Part shown: positions 63,101 through 64,000 of the stretch, in pieces
How positions within the stretch are numbered: the first letter of the stretch is position 1
Layout of the letters: each line of letters begins with the position of its first letter
NCBI GenBank assembly: GCA_907163075.1
Contig: CAJQTY010000004.1
Coordinates: 62,001 to 126,000, forward strand
From: an uncultured Rhodocyclaceae bacterium
Lineage (GTDB): Bacteria > Pseudomonadota > Gammaproteobacteria > Burkholderiales > Rhodocyclaceae
Direction of reading: 5' to 3'
Length of the DNA stretch: 64,000 nt
Program-made: the position numbers and the translations under genes
Notes under the pieces: generated by a model
Databases searched by the model: none
Told to the model about the DNA's origin: nothing
What the model saw: only the letters and a program-made list of their open reading frames with translations

Positions 63101-63847
63101 CTATTCAGGGAAAAGCTCCCGATACAAGGCATGGCTGGCAAAGGCAAGTACCGGGAAAGTCAGGAGGAAGAGGGGAAAGATCAGTATACTTCCGATAATC
63201 GTCACCGACAGAATCAGTGCCCATGAAAGGCTGGGCGCCAAATTGGCAAAGACTGCGGAGACGCTCAGGTAAATCGCCCGCACAAGTCCAGCGCGACGGT
63301 AGTATAGCAGAGGTACGGAAAAAGCCGAAATCGAAAATATTACGAATGCCAGCACCGTTCCCAGTACGGAACTCCACATCAGGAATGAAAGCACACTGTT
63401 CGATGGCGAGACAAGCACCAGGAAAGACACCGGGGTACGGCCAACCATAAAGCCGTATAGCGTCGCCGCGTCGGTCACCCAAATTATGAATAGCAGGGTG
63501 CACACAAAACCAACAGCAAGCAGTTCACTCGAAGTTTTCGAGAACCCGCTCACGATGTCCGAAAATCCAAATGTTTCACAACGCGCGACCCGGTCGGCAA
63601 CTGAAAAAAATCCTGTGAGCAAGACGGGACCGATCAGCATGAACCCTCCTGCCAGCGGGAAAATCATTGGTGCGAAACTCGCCCGTTCGATTCCGATGAG
63701 TATCAGCAAACCTATCACGGCGAAAATCATGGCATAGCTGACACTTAATGAGCGGGTGTACAAAAACAGTTGCCAACCACGCCCCAGCGCCCGAAAAAGC
63801 GAAGTGAACGTAAGGCGACCAAGGGCAGGATTGCAATCTAAAGACAT
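63101..63847 (-). CDS. DUF2189-like polytopic membrane protein
   Basis: This 248-residue protein has about six hydrophobic helices and ALGRGWQLFLYTRSLSVSYA at the N-terminus. FSVPLLYYRRAGLVRAIYLS in the C-terminal half is the conserved stretch of the DUF2189 family of inner-membrane proteins. Start ATG 63845-63847 has GGAG five bases upstream. It is the first gene of the operon with msrA and the MBL gene. Function unknown. Confidence 0.82.
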   Translation of the reverse strand: MSLDCNPALGRLTFTSLFRALGRGWQLFLYTRSLSVSYAMIFAVIGLLILIGIERASFAPMIFPLAGGFMLIGPVLLTGFFSVADRVARCETFGFSDIVSGFSKTSSELLAVGFVCTLLFIIWVTDAATLYGFMVGRTPVSFLVLVSPSNSVLSFLMWSSVLGTVLAFVIFSISAFSVPLLYYRRAGLVRAIYLSVSAVFANLAPSLSWALILSVTIIGSILIFPLFLLTFPVLAFASHALYRELFPE

Positions 63848-63916
63848 ACGGACTCCAATGCACTCGTTGCATTCTGCCAGAAACGGCCGGAGTAAAGAAT
63901 GTTACTTAAAGGCACG

Positions 63917-63948
63917 AAGCCCTCGGCGCGGTTAGGCGGGGAGGGCTT
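63917..63948 (-). terminator. Stem-loop downstream of the rRNA operon
   Basis: AAGCCCTC (63917-63924) and GAGGGCTT (63941-63948) form a perfect 8-bp stem about 12 bp beyond the 3' end of the 5S rRNA. On the minus strand the stem is followed by CGTGCCTTTAAG, a weak T-tract. It probably ends the rRNA transcript. Confidence 0.65.
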
Positions 63949-63960
63949 GTGGTGAGGGGG

Positions 63961-64000
63961 GCCTGGCGGTGACCTACTTTCGCACACGTAGTATGCACTA
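63961..64000 (-). rRNA. rrf: 5S ribosomal RNA, 3' end (truncated by window edge)
   Basis: On the minus strand the last 40 bases read TAGTGCATACTACGTGTGCG then AAAGTAGGTCACCGCCAGGC. AGTAGGTCACCGCCAGGC is the conserved 3' end of bacterial 5S rRNA. The rest of the rRNA operon lies outside the window to the right. It runs toward the DUF2189-like gene, on the same strand. Confidence 0.9.

Noticed and set aside
1-64000. CRISPR arrays, tRNA genes, prophage or toxin-antitoxin pairs
   Set aside because: No regularly spaced repeats, cloverleaf with conserved T-loop sequence, phage structural genes or paired small toxin/antitoxin genes were seen.

Overview
The window looks like a chromosomal segment of a high-GC betaproteobacterium, most likely from the Rhodocyclales. 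This is inferred from the gene mix (TRAP transporters, PEP-CTERM protein, FKBP, RsuA-family synthase, TcdA, c-di-GMP and chemotaxis proteins) and from the 5S rRNA end at the right edge; no taxonomic search was possible.

Positions 1-27.3 kb are a sugar-acid catabolism island. After the 3' end of a class III fructose-1,6-bisphosphatase come two operon-like clusters, both on the minus strand. Cluster 1 (1.1-10.0 kb) encodes a complete hexuronate route: a TRAP transporter (dctP-dctQ-dctM), uronate isomerase UxaC, fructuronate reductase UxuB, mannonate dehydratase UxuA, KDPG aldolase Eda and KDG kinase KdgK. A divergent LysR regulator sits next to it. Cluster 2 (11.4-25.4 kb) has second copies of uxuB-uxuA and eda-kdgK. 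Between them lie about 9.6 kb of different genes: a YiaL-like protein, a Gfo/Idh oxidoreductase, a YiaK-like 2,3-diketo-L-gulonate reductase, an IdnD-like L-idonate 5-dehydrogenase, a D-2-hydroxyacid dehydrogenase, a second zinc dehydrogenase, a second TRAP transporter in yiaMNO-like order (dctQ-dctM-dctP) and a broken IclR regulator. A divergent GntR regulator and a second Gfo/Idh gene follow. The duplicated modules (1890 bp and 2566 bp) appear identical in DNA and end almost exactly at gene edges. The two clusters therefore share one lower pathway (fructuronate/mannonate to KDG to KDPG to pyruvate plus glyceraldehyde-3-phosphate) but differ in transporter and entry enzymes.

Positions 27.3-44.2 kb hold a Sel1-repeat membrane protein, a small transaldolase / PfkB kinase (frameshifted) / pyrophosphatase-like / unknown operon, a large bifunctional penicillin-binding protein, an AI-2E-family permease, a secreted glycine-rich protein, and a signalling block (hybrid histidine kinase, PAS-GGDEF diguanylate cyclase, degenerate CheB-CheR-PAS fusion).

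Positions 44.7-49.1 kb hold a MacAB-like exporter made of an HlyD adaptor, an ATPase and two FtsX-type permeases. After it come a PEP-CTERM protein, a membrane class III adenylate cyclase, a CBS protein, an ArsC-family protein, a cupin, a lipase-like hydrolase, a frameshifted chemoreceptor, a YpfJ zinc peptidase, an M23 peptidase, a pseudouridine synthase, an FKBP, an Hpt-HD-GYP protein, TcdA, an MBL hydrolase, MsrA and a DUF2189-like membrane protein. The 3' end of a minus-strand 5S rRNA, preceded in window coordinates by a terminator, closes the window.

Four genes are broken: iclR, the PfkB kinase, cheB-cheR and the chemoreceptor. Three of them have single-base shifts, so sequencing error has to be excluded before they are treated as pseudogenes. 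Several intergenic regions carry inverted-repeat elements.
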